From positions 113,667-177,666 of the forward strand of contig JAMCPM010000008.1 in the NCBI GenBank assembly GCA_023382335.1: a stretch of DNA of 64,000 nucleotides, read 5' to 3'. The DNA comes from Actinomycetota bacterium (GTDB lineage: Bacteria; Actinomycetota; Thermoleophilia; BMS3ABIN01). How positions within the stretch are numbered: the stretch's first letter is position 1; every line of letters begins with the position of its first letter. This document shows positions 58,464 through 64,000 of this stretch, one piece after another. The position numbers were made by a program, and so were the translations under genes. Under the pieces are notes generated by a model. The model was not told the DNA's origin. It was given only the letters and a program-made list of their open reading frames with translations, and did no database searches.

Positions 58464-58592
58464 TCCGCACGTAGCTAGTCAGCAGTGCCGTTGGCACGAC
58501 AACTGATACACCAGAGGTGCGTTCGCTCCGGTCCTCTCGTACTAGGAGCCACTCCCTTCAATTCTCCTGCGCCCACGATAGATAGGGGCCGA

Positions 58593-59434
<842 letters not shown>

Positions 59435-59438
59435 GCTA

Positions 59439-59479
<41 letters not shown>

Positions 59480-59506
59480 CTCCCGTCGATGTGGACTCTT
59501 GGGGAG

Positions 59507-59549
<43 letters not shown>

Positions 59550-59705
59550 CGGCAATTCCACTCTCAACCGCCGGATCATTAAGCCCTGCTTTCGCACCTG
59601 CTCGACTTGTAGGTCTCGCAGTCAAGCTCCCTTCTGCCTTTACACTCTACGCACGATTTCCGACCGTGCTGAGGGAACCTTTGGGCACCTCCGTTACTTT
59701 TTAGG

Positions 59706-60690
<985 letters not shown>

Positions 60691-60943
60691 ACACTGTTCG
60701 GTTGCCGGATAACGGCCAACCGTTAGAAGCCCAGTACACCAGGGGTGGTATCCCAAGGTTGGCTCCACCGGAACTAGCGTCCCGGCTTCAAAGCCTCCCA
60801 CCTATCCTGGACAGGATGCACCAAACTCCAATATCAAGCTACAGTAAAGGTTCACGGGGTCTTTCCGTCTTATCGCGGGTAATCGGCATCTTCACCGATA
60901 CTACAATTTCACCGAGTCTCTCGTTGAGACAGTGCCCAAATCG

Positions 60944-61346
<403 letters not shown>

Positions 61347-62762
61347 AGTTTCAAAGCTTCGCCCGAAGGCTAACCTCTCCACGTAACCTTCCGGCACCGG
61401 GCAGGCGTCAACCCCTATACATCGTCTTGCGACTTAGCAGAGGCCTGTGTTTTTGGTAAACAGTCGCTTGGGCCTAGTCACTGCGGCCCCCTCACGCTCC
61501 GGAGAGCAAGTCTCCTTCACGCTAATGGGGCGTCCCTTCTCCCGAAGTTACGGGACTATTTTGCCGAGTTCCTTAACGATAGTTATCTCGATCACCTTGG
61601 TATTCTCTACCTGCCCACCTGTGTCGGTTTTCGGTACGGGCACCATAGTTGCTCCCTAGAGGCTTTTCTTGGCGGCATAGAATCAGCGACTCGCCTACTA
61701 CAATTTTCGGCTGACGTCGCGTCTCAGGCTTTATGGCTCCCGGATTTACCTAAGAGCCGCCCTACACGCTTGTCCCTGGTCGACCATCGCCAGGGTTCGC
61801 TTATCTGTCCGCGTCCCCCCATCGGTCAAACGCAATATGGTGGTACGGGAATATCAACCCGTTGTCCATCGCCTACGCCTTTCGGCCTCGGCTTAGGTCC
61901 CGACTTACCCTGAGCTGATTAGCATTGCCCAGGAAACCTCGGGCTTTCGGTGGGGAAGTTTCTCGCTTCCCTCTCGTTACTCATTCCAGCATTCTCTCTT
62001 CCGTGGCGTCCACGGCTGGCTTGTCGCCGCCGCTTCAATCGCCAAGGAATGCTCTCCTACCGATTGCAGTAAACTGCAATCCCATAGCTTCGGCAACTGA
62101 CTTGAGCCCCGTTGAATTATCGGCGCACGAACACTTGACCAGTGAGCTGTTACGCACTCTTTAAAGGAATGGCTGCTTCTAAGCCAACCTCCTGGTTGTC
62201 TCGACACTCGAACATCCTTTTCCACTTAGCCAGTATTTAGGGGCCTTAGCTGATGGTCTGGGCTCTTACCCTCTCGACTACGAAGCTTATCCCCCGCAGT
62301 CTGACTCCCGCATTCTTAAGTTAATGGTCTTCGGAGTTTGTCTGGATTCGGTAACCTGGTGGGGCCCCTAGTCCAAACAGTGCTCTACAGCCATAACTAA
62401 ACATGCGAGGCCATACCTAAATATGTTTCGGAGAGAACCAGATATCCCCGGGCTTGATTAGCCTTTCACTCCGATCCACAGGTCATCCCCTCGGCTTTCA
62501 CCCCGAGTGGGTTCGGGCCTCCACGAGGTCTTACCCTCGCTTCACCCTGCCCATGGATAGATCGCCCGGCTTCGGGTCTGCCGCGCCTGACTATTTCGCC
62601 CTATTAAGACTCGCTTTCGCTACGGCTCCGCTTCACGCTTAACCTTGCCAGACACGAGCAACTCGCTGGATCGTTATGCAAAAAGCACGCTATCACACGG
62701 GCAAGCCCGTGCTCTAACCGCTTGTAGGCGCAAGGTTTCAGGTACTATTTCACTCCCCTTCC

Positions 62763-62810
<48 letters not shown>

Positions 62811-63071
62811 TGGGTAGTATTTAGCCTTGCGGGGTGGGCCCCGCAGATTCCGACGGAATTTCACGTGTACCGCCGTACTCAGGAAACTGTCCAGGAAGAA
62901 CAATGGTTTTAACATACGGGGCTTTTACCCTCTTTGGCAGCCTTTTCCAAGGCTTTCCGCTAACCATTGTCTTTGTAACTTCCCGGCATCATTGCAGTGA
63001 TACCAAGACAGCTCCTACAACCCCCACCAGACTTAGCCTGCAAGCAGTAACATCTGGTCGGTTTAGGCTGA

Positions 63072-63104
<33 letters not shown>

Positions 63105-63341
63105 GGTTTCTTTCTCTTCCTCAGGGTACTGAGATGTTTCACTTCCCCTGCTTACCTTCTCATGCCCTATGTGTTCAGGCACGGATACTTACGCATTACC
63201 GTAAGTGGGTTCCCCCATTCGGAAATCCCCGGGTCAAAGGTTGTTCGGCACCTAACCGGGGCTTATCGCAGCCTGCCGCGTCCTTCATCGGCTCCCAGCG
63301 CCAAGGCATCCGCCTTGCGCCCTTAATAACTTGATGTAAAG

Positions 63342-63364
63342 AACACCAATACCACTATGCAGTT
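63342..63364 (-). other. 23S rRNA processing stem, 5' arm (3' arm at 58272-58294)
   Basis: AACACCAATACCACTATGCA on the plus strand before the 23S start is complementary, with one bulge, to TGCATAGTGGTTATTGGTGT beyond its 3' end. The two arms would bracket the 23S RNA in a long helix of about 20 bp, the usual RNase III-type substrate for releasing pre-23S. Confidence 0.85.
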
Positions 63365-63399
63365 TTCAAGGTACACGCCGGAAATTCCGGCCTATGTCC

Positions 63400-63440
63400 A
63401 GGGGACATGTTACAGCTGCGAAGCAGCTTACGTGTCCCCT
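63400..63440 (-). other. Hairpin in the 23S leader
   Basis: AGGGGACA...AGCTGC pairs with GCAGCT...TGTCCCCT around a 3-base loop, with a small internal loop. It lies about 60 bases ahead of the 23S gene in the leader. It could be an antitermination or processing element. No 16S gene and no tRNA gene were found in this leader (63339-63592). Confidence 0.5.
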
Positions 63441-63592
63441 GACAATCTCCTTAAACCGGCATGCGGCTCAAGGCCGCTTGCCAGTCAAACTTATATTCCG
63501 GGAACAAAGCTCACGTCCCGGATAAACATTTCTCTATCGGGCCTGTGCTGCCTGGCCTTCCAGACCCCGCGGGGCCAGCCGCTCGCGTTTGG

Positions 63593-63952
63593 CTAGCGCT
63601 CTTCCTGGAACTTCATGAAGGCGCCCGCTACGGCGGCAATCGCGGCAATCAGGCCGATCCACATTCCCCACTTGCGTGTTCCCCCGCCCGTGGAAAGCAC
63701 CCGGATCAAAACCCCGACGCCGGCGACACCCGCAGCAACCAGGACTACCAGGCCTTCCGGCGCGCCCTGATCGCTTACATCAAATATCTCAAACATTCTC
63801 AGCAAAGGCACCGCGATGGCGACCACACTGCCAAGAATGACCAAAAACCCAAGTCCGCCGCTGTAATCCAGAAACGTAAAGTTTACACCGACGTTAACCC
63901 CCAAAGCCGAAAGCCCGAAGTCCGGAGTTCCGATCCAGGGAAATGCCACCAC
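63593..63952 (-). CDS. Small four-helix membrane protein of unknown function
   Basis: A 119-residue hydrophobic protein with about three to four helices (FLDYSGGLGFLVILGSVVAI, GLVVLVAAGVAGVGVLIRVL, WGMWIGLIAAIAAVAGAFM) and a short charged tail. The start given is GTG 63952. Upstream the frame is open to a TAG at about 63983 and encodes more hydrophobic residues (ASIILIVAVVAFP), so the true N-terminus may lie further up, beyond a stop or sequencing slip near the window edge. Layout resembles small actinobacterial membrane proteins of unknown role. It ends about 255 bases before the 23S gene on the same strand. Confidence 0.6.
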   Translation of the reverse strand: MVAFPWIGTPDFGLSALGVNVGVNFTFLDYSGGLGFLVILGSVVAIAVPLLRMFEIFDVSDQGAPEGLVVLVAAGVAGVGVLIRVLSTGGGTRKWGMWIGLIAAIAAVAGAFMKFQEER

Positions 63953-64000
63953 GGCAACAATCAGGATGATCGACGCCCCGGTCTACCGCTTCACCCACAG

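Overview
This is a GC-rich bacterial chromosome segment of about 64 kb. It holds Wood-Ljungdahl (reductive acetyl-CoA) genes: a corrinoid protein subunit, folD, a CooC-type ATPase, a RACo-like corrinoid activator and formate-tetrahydrofolate ligase. It also has LPxTG wall-anchored proteins, a superoxide reductase and DHA2 drug exporters. Together these suggest a strictly anaerobic, Gram-positive-type organism, most likely a deep-branching acetogen-like Actinomycetota. A Chloroflexota relative cannot be excluded, because the 23S-5S rRNA operon has no adjacent 16S gene. The lineage is inference.

Layout. 0-9 kb: one-carbon genes on the minus strand (cdhD partial, folD, cooC, acsV, a PAS-Fis regulator, fhs), interleaved with two LPxTG surface proteins and, on the plus strand, a small unknown protein plus a DsrC/TusE-like protein that lacks its redox cysteines. 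9.3-12 kb: an accessory patch with two toxin-antitoxin modules (Xre-RES and HigBA-like), each with a visible operator, an IS3 orfA remnant, the degraded end of an RHS protein and an orphan fragment. 12-22.8 kb: larC, a polytopic membrane protein, a large HD-GYP sensor, an orphan betaine/choline-type binding protein, a disulfide oxidoreductase, and an MFS exporter coupled to a flavodoxin-fold reductase.

22.9-27.9 kb holds the most unusual locus: a single 1186-codon reading frame that joins a complete molybdopterin oxidoreductase to a complete cysteine desulfurase, followed closely by egtD (histidine trimethylation) and a VOC protein. 27.9-36.2 kb: a lipoprotein metallopeptidase, an Old Yellow Enzyme homologue, an acyl-CoA synthetase, a His-rich zinc-finger membrane protein, family-4 uracil-DNA glycosylase, a DUF3786 protein and superoxide reductase. 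36.5-55 kb: an envelope-polysaccharide region with four GT-C membrane glycosyltransferases, one GT4, two secreted TIM-barrel glycoside hydrolases, a sugar-nucleotide epimerase, a membrane phosphoesterase and a second MFS exporter.

55.2-64 kb: a PAS fragment, a response regulator, tRNA-Gln(CUG) next to glnS, then a 5S-23S rRNA operon on the minus strand. The 23S gene is interrupted by three group I introns at sites I count as E. coli 1931, 2262 and 2604. Two introns carry LAGLIDADG endonuclease genes. The 1931 intron is a close relative of the 2604 intron but lacks the endonuclease and keeps only its first ten codons.
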